26,020 nt of DNA, taken from positions 1 to 26,020 of IMG/VR virus record IMGVR_UViG_3300043621_000114; one strand, given 5' to 3'. Each line of letters begins with the position of its first letter. The stretch's first letter is position 1. This document shows positions 1 through 8,384 of this stretch, in pieces. The stretch comes from a virus. Below the pieces are notes generated by a model that did no database searches, had not been told where the DNA came from, and saw nothing but the letters and a program-made list of their open reading frames with translations. A program made the translations under genes and the position numbers.

Positions 1-3000
1 GAGGGGCCGCGTCCCGGCGGCATCGAGGAGCCCGGCCCGTCCTATCCTCCTTCCAATGGCGGGGCCTTTGCGCCGGGCGCACTCAACACCGACTACGGGC
101 CGATGCGCACGGCCGAGCACAAGGCCAATCCGGCCAACGCCGGCTTCACCGAGGCGCCGGTGGTGAGCCGCCCGGCCTCGGTCGGCCGCCTCAACCACGA
201 CCTGCCGGACGACGCCGCCGGCGCCCGCGAGCTGGTACTCAACGGCCAGTCGCGCTCGGCCGCCGAGTTCGAAACTGGTCACCGCCTGAACACACCCTCG
301 GGCAAGGTGTGGACGGTGGCCGAAGTCGACGGCGTCAAGCGCTTCCAGCCGAGCGCCCGGCTGGTCGACCAGGAGTTCCGGCCGGGCGAGCTGCCCGAGG
401 CCGAGGCGCCCTACAAGGGGCCGCTCAGGGTCGACGAGCACGGCAACGTGGTGCCCGATCCCAGGGTCGAGGAGACCGTCGAGGGCGCCCACCAGCCGGG
501 CAGCGTCGGTGCGGCGCTCAGCCCGGCCAGCGTCGCCTACCAGCAGAGCGTGCTGCTGGCCCAGGGCCGCCTCGCCCCGACCGGCATCGGCCTCGAGCAC
601 CTGCCGCTCAACCCGATCGTGCGCGCCTTCCAGGGCGCCAGCGTCGCCGCCATGCGCTTCGTCGCCGATCTCGCCAGCACCGGCGCCCTGCAGACCGTCG
701 GCAACAAGGAGGGCATCGCCAACCTGCCGCCGGTTGAGACGATCTACCAGATGAACTGGCACAAGCGGCTGGTCGACGCGCTGCGCCACACCCAGGACCA
801 GTGGTCGGCCTACCGCAAGGCCGCGGCCGGCCACAGCGCGCCGGCGCCCGATCAGGTCGACATCACCGGACGGTCCGACTGGAAGCGGGTCAGCGAGCAG
901 GCCGGCACGGCACTCAAGGACAGGTTCGCGCCGGGCGAACGGCCGCTCAGCTACGAGCAGTTCCGCATCCGCGTCGCCGAGGCGCTCAACAACGGCGATC
1001 GCGACGAGCTCTCCGACGCCGCTACGCCCTACGTCAACCAGGCAGCGGGCTACGACCGCGCCAATATCTACAACCACGCGAAAGAGAGAGCTCTCGAAGC
1101 CGACATTTTCCAGGAGGCCCACGAGAAAGCGCTCTACAAGGCGCAGTCCGGCGTGCGCGCCATGGAGCGCGAGGCCAAGGAAGTCGCCGCCCAGGCAGCG
1201 CGGGAGAAGTGGTCGCCGTCGCGCACGCGGGATGCCGAGGAGGCTCTGATCGCCCGCACCGAGGACGCCAAGTTCAAGCTCGAGCAGATGCAGAACAAGC
1301 TCGACGACCTCAAGGCCAACGGTCCGTTGCTTAACGGCACGGCGGCGAGCTACCGGCCGCGCCTGTGGGACACCGGCAAGCTCCTGGACAACGAGGAGGC
1401 CTTCGTCACCAAGGTGACGGGGTGGCTCCAGTCGAAGGCCGGCGGCAGCCTCGACACGCCCGAGGCGGTGCGCATCGCCAAGCAGCTGCACGAGCAGCTC
1501 AGTCACCAGAACCCGATCTTCGAACGGGGCGATGCCGCGGCGCTGTTCCAGTCGGTGGCGGCGCCCGACTCGGCCTACGCCCGCTCGTTCACCATCCCCG
1601 ACAAGATGGTCAAGGAGTTCCTGGTCAACGACTCCGAGGTGCTGGCGCGCTACCACATCCAGCAGATGGGCCGCGCCATCGAGTTCAAGGAGCGCTTCGG
1701 CAGCCTCGACGGCGCCGAGCAGATGGCCGAGATCGAGCGCGACTACCGCACTGCCATCGAGGCGGCCAACGCCGGCTCAGCCGTCGTCACCGAGCAGGCC
1801 AAGCTGCTGGCCGCCCAGCTCAAGACCGCGCTCTATGACGCCCAGGCGCTGCGCGACAAATACTACGGCACCTACGGCGCCAGCCCCGACCCGCACCGCT
1901 GGGACAGCCGCACCATCCGCATGGCCAAGCAGTTCAACAACCTCACCATCCTCGGCATGTCGGGCATCAGCGCGCTGGGCGATCTGGTGCGGCCGCTGAT
2001 GACCGAGGGCCTCGACGCGATGTACGGCTACGGCTTCAAGTCGCTGATGAGCGAGAGCCGCGCCACCATCCTGCGCATGAACAAAGCCGAGCTCGAGCTC
2101 GAGGGCAATGGCATGGAGCTGCAGCTCAACGTGCGCGCCATGGCGGCGGCCGACACCGGCGATATGTTCGGCAGCCGCGGCCGCTTCGAGAACGGCATGA
2201 ACAAGGCCAACGCCTGGATGTTCGTCGCCAACGGCCTGAACGGCGTCAACCAGATCGACAAGGAATGGGCGCGGCTGTCGATCGGCGGGCGCGTCAACCA
2301 CGTGCTGCTCGACCTGCTGGCCGACATCCGCTTCAGTGAACGAGACCGCGGCCGCTTCGCCGCCGTCGGCATCGACGAGACGATCGGCAAGCGCATCGCC
2401 ATCCAGCTCAACGTGCACGGCGTCGACTTCGGCTCGGGCGGCAATGCGCTGACCATGCCCAACACCCTGGCATGGACCGACGACTATGCCCGCGACGTCT
2501 ACCGCTCGGCGATGAACCAGATGGTCAACCGCACCGTGCCGACGCCCGGCATCGGCGACCGGCCGAACTGGATCTCGACCGAATGGGGCAGCCTGATCGG
2601 CCAGTACAAGAGCTTCGCCATGGGCAGCCTGGTGCGCGGCGCCTACTCGGGCCTGCAGGAGGGCGGCAACCAGTTCTGGTACGGTGCGGCGGCGGCGGTC
2701 GGCTTTGCCATGCTGCTCAACGAGGTGCGCAGCCAGCTGTTCTACGACAAGTCGACGTTCGACAAGCCGGCCCCGGCGGTGCTGATCGACGCCATCGACC
2801 GCAGCTCGGTGCTCGGCTGGTTCTCCGACATCAACCGCGCCGTCGAGACGCTGTCGGGCCATCGTCTGGGCGCCAAGCCGATGATGGGTGCTGCCAACCC
2901 GGTGGCGCCCAACCTGCAGCAGATCGCCGGCACGCTGGGCGGACCGACCGCCGGGCAGAGTGCGCGGGTGCTGTCGATCGCCAACGACTACCTGCACAAC

Positions 3001-3123
3001 CATCCGACGGCGCAGACCACGCGCAACTGGCGAGCCCTCACGCCGGGCGGCAACCTGCCCTACACGGATCCGCTGATGGATGCGATCTACGGCACGGGCG
3101 ACACGAGAAAGAGAGCCTCATAA
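1..3123 (+). CDS. Very large internal virion / DNA-ejection-type protein, 5' end cut by window
   Basis: The reading frame is open from base 1, so the ATG at 103 is probably not the true start and the gene enters from the left; 1040 residues are visible. The middle (about residues 320-620) is strongly helical and charged, with coiled-coil character. The C-terminal third holds a stretch resembling podovirus internal-virion proteins: a tryptophan-rich GDRPNWISTEWGSLIGQYKSF motif near residue 860, then a hydrophobic alanine-rich segment (WYGAAAAVGFAMLL) that could insert in a membrane. Its place directly before the tail fibre, with the stop overlapping the next ATG (TAATG), fits a late virion operon. 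The likely role is an internal capsid or ejectosome protein that helps DNA cross the cell envelope. This is inferred from size, position and C-terminal style; a tape-measure-like or other large virion protein remains possible. No lysozyme or protease motif was seen. Confidence 0.6.
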   Translation, partial: EGPRPGGIEEPGPSYPPSNGGAFAPGALNTDYGPMRTAEHKANPANAGFTEAPVVSRPASVGRLNHDLPDDAAGARELVLNGQSRSAAEFETGHRLNTPSGKVWTVAEVDGVKRFQPSARLVDQEFRPGELPEAEAPYKGPLRVDEHGNVVPDPRVEETVEGAHQPGSVGAALSPASVAYQQSVLLAQGRLAPTGIGLEHLPLNPIVRAFQGASVAAMRFVADLASTGALQTVGNKEGIANLPPVETIYQMNWHKRLVDALRHTQDQWSAYRKAAAGHSAPAPDQVDITGRSDWKRVSEQAGTALKDRFAPGERPLSYEQFRIRVAEALNNGDRDELSDAATPYVNQAAGYDRANIYNHAKERALEADIFQEAHEKALYKAQSGVRAMEREAKEVAAQAAREKWSPSRTRDAEEALIARTEDAKFKLEQMQNKLDDLKANGPLLNGTAASYRPRLWDTGKLLDNEEAFVTKVTGWLQSKAGGSLDTPEAVRIAKQLHEQLSHQNPIFERGDAAALFQSVAAPDSAYARSFTIPDKMVKEFLVNDSEVLARYHIQQMGRAIEFKERFGSLDGAEQMAEIERDYRTAIEAANAGSAVVTEQAKLLAAQLKTALYDAQALRDKYYGTYGASPDPHRWDSRTIRMAKQFNNLTILGMSGISALGDLVRPLMTEGLDAMYGYGFKSLMSESRATILRMNKAELELEGNGMELQLNVRAMAAADTGDMFGSRGRFENGMNKANAWMFVANGLNGVNQIDKEWARLSIGGRVNHVLLDLLADIRFSERDRGRFAAVGIDETIGKRIAIQLNVHGVDFGSGGNALTMPNTLAWTDDYARDVYRSAMNQMVNRTVPTPGIGDRPNWISTEWGSLIGQYKSFAMGSLVRGAYSGLQEGGNQFWYGAAAAVGFAMLLNEVRSQLFYDKSTFDKPAPAVLIDAIDRSSVLGWFSDINRAVETLSGHRLGAKPMMGAANPVAPNLQQIAGTLGGPTAGQSARVLSIANDYLHNHPTAQTTRNWRALTPGGNLPYTDPLMDAIYGTGDTRKRAS

Positions 3124-5099
3124 TGCAGCCCACCATCCCGCCGAATGACGGTCGCGTCACCAGCCACGTCGGCAGCACGCCGAACGCCGGGCCGTTCCAC
3201 ATCGACTTCCCGTTTACCAGCCTGGGCGAGATCATCGTGCAGACCCAGGCCGACGGCTCGGCGACGTGGTCGACGCTGGTCTACGGCAGCCAGTACACCG
3301 TGCTCGGCACGGCCAACGAGGACGGCAGCTACACCAACGGCGACGTCTATCTGACCTTCAACATCAGCAACAGCACGGTAGCGCGCTTCCGCAATACCTT
3401 CATCGAGCGCCTCAGCAACTTCCCGCTGACCGGCTACTTCGACCGGCTGTCGCTCAACGCCGAGATGAACCGCTACGTCATGTGCCTGCAGGACTTCCAG
3501 CGCCGGCTCTTTGACTTCGGCGGTGACAGTGGCGGCGGCGGTACCTCGCCCGACTCGCCGCTCACGCTGCGCGCCCTGCAGACGCCGCTCGGCGAGGCCC
3601 CGGTGACGGTGACGGCCGGGCTGATCGCGGTGCGCGCCAACAAGCTGCTGGCCTGGAACGCCGGCGGCAACCTCACCCAGTCGAACGTGACCCTGGCCCA
3701 GATGGAAGCGGTGGTCGGCGCCGGCGTGCCCGACCTCACGCCCTATGCGCCCAAGGACTCGCCCTTGTTCACCGGCGATCCGCGGGCGCCGACGGTGGTC
3801 ACCACCGACAACGACCAGTCGATCGCCACCACGGCCTTCGTCAAGGCGGTGCAGGCGCTCGGTCCGCTCGGCGCCGCCGGCGGCGACCTGGTCGGCACCT
3901 ATCCCAACCCGGTGCTGGCGCCGATCATCGTCCCCGGCACGATGGGCGGCTCCGGCCTGCGCATCACCGTGCAGTTCGACGCCAAGGGCCGCGTCACGGC
4001 GGCCGCCCAGTTCGCCATGACGCCGGGCGAGATCGGTGCCGCGCCCAACGATTCGCCGACGCTGACCGGCAACCCGACGGCGCCCAATCCCTCGGCACCG
4101 CACGCCAACGACCAGACGCTGGCGACCACCAAGTTCGTGACCGATGCGGTGGCTTCGGTGATCGGCGGCGCCGTGCCGAGCGGTCCGGCGGGCGGCGACC
4201 TGGTCGGCAGCAACTATCCCAACCCGCTGATCAAGACCGACGTCGGGCTGGCCGGCGCGCCGACCACGACGACGGCAGCGGCCGGCGACAACTCGACCAA
4301 GATCGCCACCACCAAGTTCGTCAAGGACCAGGCCTACGCGCCGCTCGCCGATCCGGTATTCACCGGCAACCCGACGGCGCCGACGCCGGCGACGGCCGAC
4401 AACGACACCTCGATCGCCACCACCGCCATGGTGCAGGCGGCGATCGCCGCGGCGCTGTCGACTGCTGCGTTCTTCACCGGCGAGCTCAAGGACCTGGCGG
4501 GCAACGTCGCCGCGCCGACCGGCTGGGTGCTGGCCATCCAGGGCACCATCGGCAACGCCGCCTCGGGCGGCACTATCCGCGCTCATGCCGACTGCGCCAA
4601 CCTGTTCGCCCACCTGTGGACGCTGACCAACACCATTGCCCCGGTGCTGCCGGGCGGGCGTGGCGCCAGTGCAGCGGCCGACTTCGCCGCCAACAAGACG
4701 ATCGGCGGCCTCGACTTCCGCGGCATGACGCGGATCAGTGCCGACAACCTGGGCGGCACCGCGTCCAACCGGGCGCCCGGCTACACGATCGGCGTGGCGG
4801 CCGGCGAGTCGGCGCATCCGCTAACGATCGCCGAGCTGGCGCAGCATCTTCACCGGGCGGACAACGGCAACCTCGCCATGCCGGCGCACAGCCACGGCAT
4901 CACCCGCGGCGCCAACGCGACCGGCGGCACCATCACGCCGCGAGGCACCTACGGCGACGGCACCAATGCCTCGGTGAGCGGCACCACCGAGAACCTGGCG
5001 GCGACCAGCATCACCGGCCAGACCGACACCACGGGCAGTGGCACGGCGCACAACAACATGCAGCCCACCCGGGCGGTGACGACGATCATGAAGCTCTGA
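3123..5099 (+). CDS. Tail fibre / receptor-binding protein
   Basis: The protein has 658 residues. It starts at the ATG overlapping the previous stop; the open frame further upstream is a shadow of the virion gene. The N-terminus (residues 1-135) follows the T7-type fibre attachment pattern, with FPFTSLGEIIV, the GSQYTVLG turn and the LTGYFDRLSLNAEMNR stretch. The middle carries tail-fibre repeats of the form SPxFTGxPxAPT...DNxxxIATTxFV (near residues 208-240, 306-340, 376-400 and 405-438), interleaved with two GGDLVGxYPNP units. The C-terminal 200 residues look like a collar-type receptor-binding domain: the GTIGNAASGGT stretch, a PAHSHGI segment near residue 588 that may bind metal, and the terminal NNMQPT...IMKL signature. 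The fibre joins the tail through its N-terminus and contacts the host surface with its C-terminus. No separate chaperone gene is visible. Function is well supported; the receptor is unknown. Confidence 0.92.
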   Translation: MQPTIPPNDGRVTSHVGSTPNAGPFHIDFPFTSLGEIIVQTQADGSATWSTLVYGSQYTVLGTANEDGSYTNGDVYLTFNISNSTVARFRNTFIERLSNFPLTGYFDRLSLNAEMNRYVMCLQDFQRRLFDFGGDSGGGGTSPDSPLTLRALQTPLGEAPVTVTAGLIAVRANKLLAWNAGGNLTQSNVTLAQMEAVVGAGVPDLTPYAPKDSPLFTGDPRAPTVVTTDNDQSIATTAFVKAVQALGPLGAAGGDLVGTYPNPVLAPIIVPGTMGGSGLRITVQFDAKGRVTAAAQFAMTPGEIGAAPNDSPTLTGNPTAPNPSAPHANDQTLATTKFVTDAVASVIGGAVPSGPAGGDLVGSNYPNPLIKTDVGLAGAPTTTTAAAGDNSTKIATTKFVKDQAYAPLADPVFTGNPTAPTPATADNDTSIATTAMVQAAIAAALSTAAFFTGELKDLAGNVAAPTGWVLAIQGTIGNAASGGTIRAHADCANLFAHLWTLTNTIAPVLPGGRGASAAADFAANKTIGGLDFRGMTRISADNLGGTASNRAPGYTIGVAAGESAHPLTIAELAQHLHRADNGNLAMPAHSHGITRGANATGGTITPRGTYGDGTNASVSGTTENLAATSITGQTDTTGSGTAHNNMQPTRAVTTIMKL

Positions 5100-5106
5100 C
5101 CATGCG

Positions 5107-5343
5107 ATGGACAAACCGCCGTTCGATCCCGTCAAGGCCTGCTTCTACCTCATCGCGGCCATCCTCGGCGTCGAGTGCTTCGTCGTCGTGGTCGGCATCC
5201 TGTCGTGCCTGTGGTACCTCGAGACCATCGTCAAGAACCCCGACATCGTGTGTGACCCCAAGGACCGGCTGTCGGGCCTGCTGACCGGCGCCCTGGCCGC
5301 CGCGCTGGCCTTCGCCAGCGGCTTCAACCGAAAGGACAAGTGA
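5107..5343 (+). CDS. Small two-helix membrane protein, holin-like
   Basis: A 78-residue protein with two predicted membrane segments (about residues 11-37 and 55-71), a short charged N-terminus and a basic C-terminal tail (FNRKDK). It lies directly upstream of the peptidase and overlaps it by one base (TGATG), a classic holin-endolysin arrangement. The loop between the helices carries two of its four cysteines' neighbours (one at residue 49) and is acidic. Size, topology and position fit a class II-type holin that permeabilises the inner membrane so that the endolysin can reach peptidoglycan. Holins share little sequence, so the call rests on topology and context. An ATG five bases upstream is in another frame. 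Confidence 0.72.
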   Translation: MDKPPFDPVKACFYLIAAILGVECFVVVVGILSCLWYLETIVKNPDIVCDPKDRLSGLLTGALAAALAFASGFNRKDK

Positions 5344-5792
5344 TGCCGGCTGTCATGCTCTCTCCCCACTTCACGCTCGAGGAGTTCACGGCGTCGCAGA
5401 CTGCGGCCCGCGAGGGCATTCCCAACGTGCCCGACGACGCCGCCTACCAGAATCTCAAGCACACCGCGGCGATCATGGAGAAGGTCCGCACCATCCTGGG
5501 CGGCAACCCGATCCTGATCTCGTCGGGCTACCGCGGCCCTGAGCTCAATGCCGCGGTCGGTGGCTCGTCGACCAGCGCGCACTGCTCAGGCCTGGCGGCC
5601 GACTGGACCTGCCCGATGGCCGGCTCGCCGCTCGAGATCTGCCACGTGCTGGAAAAGCACCTGGTGGCGCTCGAGATTGACCAGCTGATCTACGAGTACG
5701 ACAGCTGGATCCATCTCGGCCTCAGTGCCGGCACGCCGCGCCATCAGACGCTGACGATCGACAACGGGGGGACTAGGACCGGCCTGCCATAG
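5343..5792 (+). CDS. Endolysin, M15-type zinc peptidase
   Basis: 149 residues from the ATG at 5343; a GTG at 5340 is an alternative, but AAAGGA at 5331-5336 is well spaced for the ATG. The protein matches the peptidase M15A family: an N-terminal FTLEEFTAS segment, then SSGYRG and the signature SAHCSGLAADW, with the zinc ligands predicted as His80, Asp87 and His124 (in YDSWIHLGL). Members cleave peptide cross-links in peptidoglycan; this one would degrade the host wall at the end of infection. It has no signal peptide or membrane anchor, so it depends on the upstream holin-like protein for access. The length is normal for a single-domain phage M15 enzyme without a separate wall-binding module. 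All predicted metal ligands are present. Confidence 0.93.
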   Translation: MPAVMLSPHFTLEEFTASQTAAREGIPNVPDDAAYQNLKHTAAIMEKVRTILGGNPILISSGYRGPELNAAVGGSSTSAHCSGLAADWTCPMAGSPLEICHVLEKHLVALEIDQLIYEYDSWIHLGLSAGTPRHQTLTIDNGGTRTGLP

Positions 5793-5853
5793 AGCGTAGG
5801 ACAGGCTGCCGGACAAAAGTTCGGTGACCCCCCGCGCACAAGGAGACCTCGAC

Positions 5854-6396
5854 ATGCCTCTTGCAACGATCCGCCCGATGGGCGAGAGCGGCCTCTATCA
5901 CATCCACTTCCTCGATGCGTCGGAGCGTCCTGACCACAGCCTGCCGGGCGGCGGTCGTCCGGTCGATCCGGGCTATGGCGTCGGTGGCGGTGCTCATGCC
6001 GGCCAGCTGCCGAGCCACGGTGGCGCCCATCCCGGTCAGCTGCCCTCGCATGGCAGCTCGGGCATCCCCGACAACACGCTGCCCAGCGAGCGCCCGCCGG
6101 TGATGCTGCCGGGCTACTACCTGGTGCTGGTGCGCGATCAGGCCGGCATGTGGCGCTATGCGGCGATCGCACCCGGCTCGCCGCCGCCGCGCCCGCTGCC
6201 GACGCCGATCCCGCCCGGTGGCGCGCCCGACCAGGGCCTGCCGCCGCAGCCGCCAGTCGGTCCCGACCAGGGCCTGCCGCCCGGCTCGGCCGGCGCACCC
6301 GACCAGACGCTGCCGCCGTCCGGCGCACCGCCTGTCGCGGGCCAGCCGCTGCCGCCGACCGCACCGGCGCCGACGCCGACGCCGCAGCGCCGCTAG
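5854..6396 (+). CDS. Proline-rich protein with PDxxLP repeats
   Basis: 180 residues; the ATG at 5854 has a good ribosome-binding site (AAGGAG at 5840-5845), so an upstream in-frame GTG is not needed. The sequence is low-complexity, built around repeated units of the type PD(H/N/Q)xLP (near residues 26, 72, 125, 137 and 149) and GQLPSHG (twice, near 50 and 61). A short central folded stretch, PPVMLPGYYLVLVRDQAGMWRYAAIAP (given here only as its two ends, residues 81-107), is probably a beta element. Proteins of this style are often seen after virion or lysis genes in phages of alphaproteobacteria, but no function is known to me. It has no signal peptide. A structural or decoration role is a guess. 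It is the last gene of the + strand late operon and is followed by a terminator. Confidence 0.8.
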   Translation: MPLATIRPMGESGLYHIHFLDASERPDHSLPGGGRPVDPGYGVGGGAHAGQLPSHGGAHPGQLPSHGSSGIPDNTLPSERPPVMLPGYYLVLVRDQAGMWRYAAIAPGSPPPRPLPTPIPPGGAPDQGLPPQPPVGPDQGLPPGSAGAPDQTLPPSGAPPVAGQPLPPTAPAPTPTPQRR

Positions 6397-6408
6397 GTCA
6401 CCAACGAC

Positions 6409-6443
6409 AACGGGCCGTCCTGTGGGTGCAGGGCGGCCCGTTT
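6409..6443. terminator. Hairpin terminator between convergent operons, probably bidirectional
   Basis: A 14-bp stem with one T-G pair (left arm 6409-6422, right arm 6429-6442) and a 6-base loop. It starts 12 bases after the stop of the PDxxLP gene and lies between two operons that run toward each other. Short T-rich tails follow on both strands (TTTGCTT on +, TTGTCGTT on -), so it may end both transcripts. Confidence 0.8.
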
Positions 6444-6521
6444 GCTTGCCGGTGAGATGGGGAGTGTTGCCGGCAAGACACCCGACGGTGGGACTCTGGG
6501 AAAGAGCGCCGGGGAGGGAAC

Positions 6522-6686
6522 TCAGGCTCGTCGCACGACGATGACACGCTGCTGCACGAGCACCGGCTGCTGTAGCACGGTGTACGACCAGCCGGTCTGG
6601 GCGGGCTGTGCATAGGCCAACGGTCCCGGAATTGTCATATGAGCCGAGGCGTTGCAAAGCAGGGCGCCTGCGATGCAGGACAGCAT
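6522..6686 (-). CDS. Small predicted exported protein, 54 residues
   Basis: The ATG at 6686 follows AGAGG by five bases; the gene begins 9 bases after the preceding stop. The product starts with a short hydrophobic stretch (MLSCIAGALLCNASAHM) that could be a weak signal peptide or, because it contains Cys at 4 and 11, an anchor. The remainder is rich in Gln and Val (VLQQPVLVQQRVIVVRR) and probably forms beta strands, ending with basic residues. It is the last gene of a run of exported-protein genes. I do not recognise a family. The frame choice is supported by the ribosome-binding site and the end-to-end packing with its neighbour. Confidence 0.6.
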   Translation of the reverse strand: MLSCIAGALLCNASAHMTIPGPLAYAQPAQTGWSYTVLQQPVLVQQRVIVVRRA

Positions 6687-6695
6687 GGCAACCTC

Positions 6696-7046
6696 TCAGT
6701 CGAGCCGGGGCTGAAAGCCGAACTGCTGGGCCTGGTAGGGCTCGAGCATGGGCAGCTGCTGGGTCGGCGGCGTGACTGTCGGGCCGGCACCGATGGCCGG
6801 ACCGCCGGTGGCCGGGTTGATGACCAGGCCGGAGCCTTGGGCCCGTGCGCTAGGATCCGTACTGCCATTGCCGGTGAACACCTCGCCGTCCGGGGTGATG
6901 GTCTGCCAGTAGCCGTTGGCGCAGGCGATCGTGACGTTCGAGCCGTTCGGCACGTAGCGGCAGGGCGCCTGGGCATAGACCGTGGTGATCAGCAGCACGA
7001 TCACGGCCAGCACCAGGGCGACCCACAGACCCTGCCGGACCGTCAT
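6696..7046 (-). CDS. Exported or membrane-anchored protein of unknown function
   Basis: 116 residues. The ATG at 7046 overlaps the stop of the upstream gene by one base (TGATG), indicating coupled translation; the longer open frame upstream is a shadow. Residues 7-24 form a strong hydrophobic helix followed by AQA, a plausible signal-peptidase site after residue 26. Two cysteines follow (29 and 42), possibly a disulfide around a small domain with the motif GSNVTIACANGYWQTITPDGE. The second half is proline-, glycine- and glutamine-rich and looks disordered. Function unknown; it belongs to a block of four or five exported products. Confidence 0.72.
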   Translation of the reverse strand: MTVRQGLWVALVLAVIVLLITTVYAQAPCRYVPNGSNVTIACANGYWQTITPDGEVFTGNGSTDPSARAQGSGLVINPATGGPAIGAGPTVTPPTQQLPMLEPYQAQQFGFQPRLD

Positions 7047-7813
7047 CAGCTGTAGCAGTTGTCGGTGATGGTGCGGCTGCAGCGCGGCAGGTTGGTGCGG
7101 TCCTTGACCACGGTCTGCTGGGGGACCAGCGGCTGCGGCTGCACGATCGGCGGGGCTGGCTGCTGCGCCATCGTTGGCGGGCCATCGAACTGCGGCCTGG
7201 GATTGCACGGCGTCGGCGTGCCGCGGAACGCCAGGTAGGTTGCCTGATCGTTGCACATCAGCTCCTGGGCGGCCTTGGCGTAGCCGGCGTTGTGGATCAT
7301 CGCGATCTTCTGGCGGTCGGCACAGTCCTTGTCGACGAAGGTGCCGCCGGCGGCGGCGCCCCAGCCGATGACCGAGACGCCGCCCGACACGGCAAGGGTA
7401 CAGGGATTGCCGCCCGACACGGGGGGTGCGTACACGGTTGGCGTGGTGCGCACGGTGATGTCGGACTGGCCGTAAAAGGGGGCGCCTGTCGGGCCGCCCG
7501 GCGTGCTGCCGCCTCCATTGCTGCCGCCGCCGTTGCTGCCGTTGGCGCCCGGTGCGCCGGCCGGGTCGACGGTGTTGAGCGTGATCGGGATGTTGGTCGT
7601 GCTGCTGACGCGCTGCTGGCTGCGCTGCTGGTTGCCCGACGTGCCCGAGGTCGATGAGCCCGAGCGGCTGCCCGAGACCGAGCCCGACGACGAGCTCGAG
7701 CTCGAGGTCGAGCCGGAGGTCGACGTAGAAGTCTGGTCCTGCGCCTTGGCCGGCAGCGCCTGCAGCGCCAGGGCCGTGACGGCCAGCGCGGCGAAACTCA
7801 AGAAAGCCTTCAT
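7046..7813 (-). CDS. Exported Ser/Gly-rich protein with conserved cysteine domain
   Basis: 255 residues from the ATG at 7813, chosen because a classic signal peptide starts there (MKAFLSFAALAVTALALQAL, cleavage likely after AKA at residue 24) and AGGA lies upstream. Residues 28-60 are nearly all Ser, Thr and Gly; residues 82-112 are Gly/Asn/Pro-rich. A compact domain covers about residues 136-203 with four cysteines (138, 164, 187, 203) and the pattern NPC...SGG...D-x-x-C...AAQELMC, a layout I have seen in exported proteins of other proteobacterial phages whose function is not known. A proline/glutamine linker and two more cysteines (245, 253) end the protein. It probably acts in the periplasm or at the surface of the host, or in envelope disruption. 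It is translationally coupled to the next gene. Confidence 0.8.
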   Translation of the reverse strand: MKAFLSFAALAVTALALQALPAKAQDQTSTSTSGSTSSSSSSSGSVSGSRSGSSTSGTSGNQQRSQQRVSSTTNIPITLNTVDPAGAPGANGSNGGGSNGGGSTPGGPTGAPFYGQSDITVRTTPTVYAPPVSGGNPCTLAVSGGVSVIGWGAAAGGTFVDKDCADRQKIAMIHNAGYAKAAQELMCNDQATYLAFRGTPTPCNPRPQFDGPPTMAQQPAPPIVQPQPLVPQQTVVKDRTNLPRCSRTITDNCYS

Positions 7814-7854
7814 GATGGGGGAGTCCTGACCGAGTTGAAGTGACCTTCGCCACA

Positions 7855-7880
7855 CGCCGCCCCCGAGCGTGAGGGCGGCG
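7855..7880. other. Intergenic hairpin without U-tract
   Basis: A perfect 8-bp stem (CGCCGCCC / GGGCGGCG) with a 10-base loop in the 83-base gap between the 134- and 255-residue exported-protein genes. No T-run follows on either strand, so it is not a standard terminator; it may stabilise or attenuate the message. Confidence 0.35.
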
Positions 7881-7896
7881 GCAGCACCCGATAGGC

Positions 7897-8301
7897 TTAG
7901 GGCAGCGGGCTCAACACGATGGTGAAGAAGTTGCCCGTGGTGGCCGCGCCCGAGTTACCCGCACCGGCCGCGTTCGATCCGCTCGCATTGGCCGCCAGGC
8001 CGATCGCGAACTGAGCGTTGTTGGCCTGCGTCTGGCTGGTGTTGGCGTGGGTGGCCGTGCCGGTCGTGCCACCCGGCGTGGTCTGCGAGGTGCCCGTCGC
8101 GGTGCCGGTATTCTGGCCTGCGCCGGTCGTCGTGCCGGCGGTCAGGCCGACAATCGCAGCCGCACCATTGCTGGTGCTCTGCGCACTCGAGGTGCCCTGG
8201 CTGACGGTCTGGCTCGAACCGACGGCAAGGGTCAGCGAGGCTGCGTGGGCGATGCCCATCAGGGCAAAGAACGCAACCGTGGACAGAAGCAGTTTCTTCA
8301 A
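7897..8301 (-). CDS. Exported Thr/Ser/Ala-rich protein, TTG start
   Basis: 134 residues. The start is a TTG at 8301 preceded by GGGAG at six bases; it gives a textbook signal peptide (MKKLLLSTVAFFALMGIAHA, cleavage after residue 20), so the unusual codon is well supported. The mature part is almost free of charged and aromatic residues: Ala, Gly, Thr, Ser, Asn and Gln make up nearly all of it, with repeated TGTATGT- and ANN/ANAS-like segments. Such composition suggests a flexible secreted or surface-exposed protein. Family not recognised. It opens the set of signal-peptide genes at the end of the early operon; a small hairpin (8320-8335) lies just upstream. Confidence 0.75.
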   Translation of the reverse strand: MKKLLLSTVAFFALMGIAHAASLTLAVGSSQTVSQGTSSAQSTSNGAAAIVGLTAGTTTGAGQNTGTATGTSQTTPGGTTGTATHANTSQTQANNAQFAIGLAANASGSNAAGAGNSGAATTGNFFTIVLSPLP

Positions 8302-8384
8302 GGAAGTCTCCCGTTGTGACGCCGGCCATCCGGCGGGACGTCATAATGCCCATAAGTCCAACACGGGCAAGACCGCAATCTGCC

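Noticed and set aside
1777-4817. Long open frames on the - strand opposite the virion and tail fibre genes (about 400 and 570 codons)
   Set aside because: They mirror strongly supported + strand genes; the sequences are low-complexity Arg/Ala/Gly/Val shadows of GC-rich codons, with no ribosome-binding site or recognisable domain.
6445-6477. CTTGCCGG/CCGGCAAG inverted repeat as a second terminator
   Set aside because: The stem is only 8 bp with a 17-base loop and no T-run follows on either strand; the hairpin at 6409-6443 is a better terminator.
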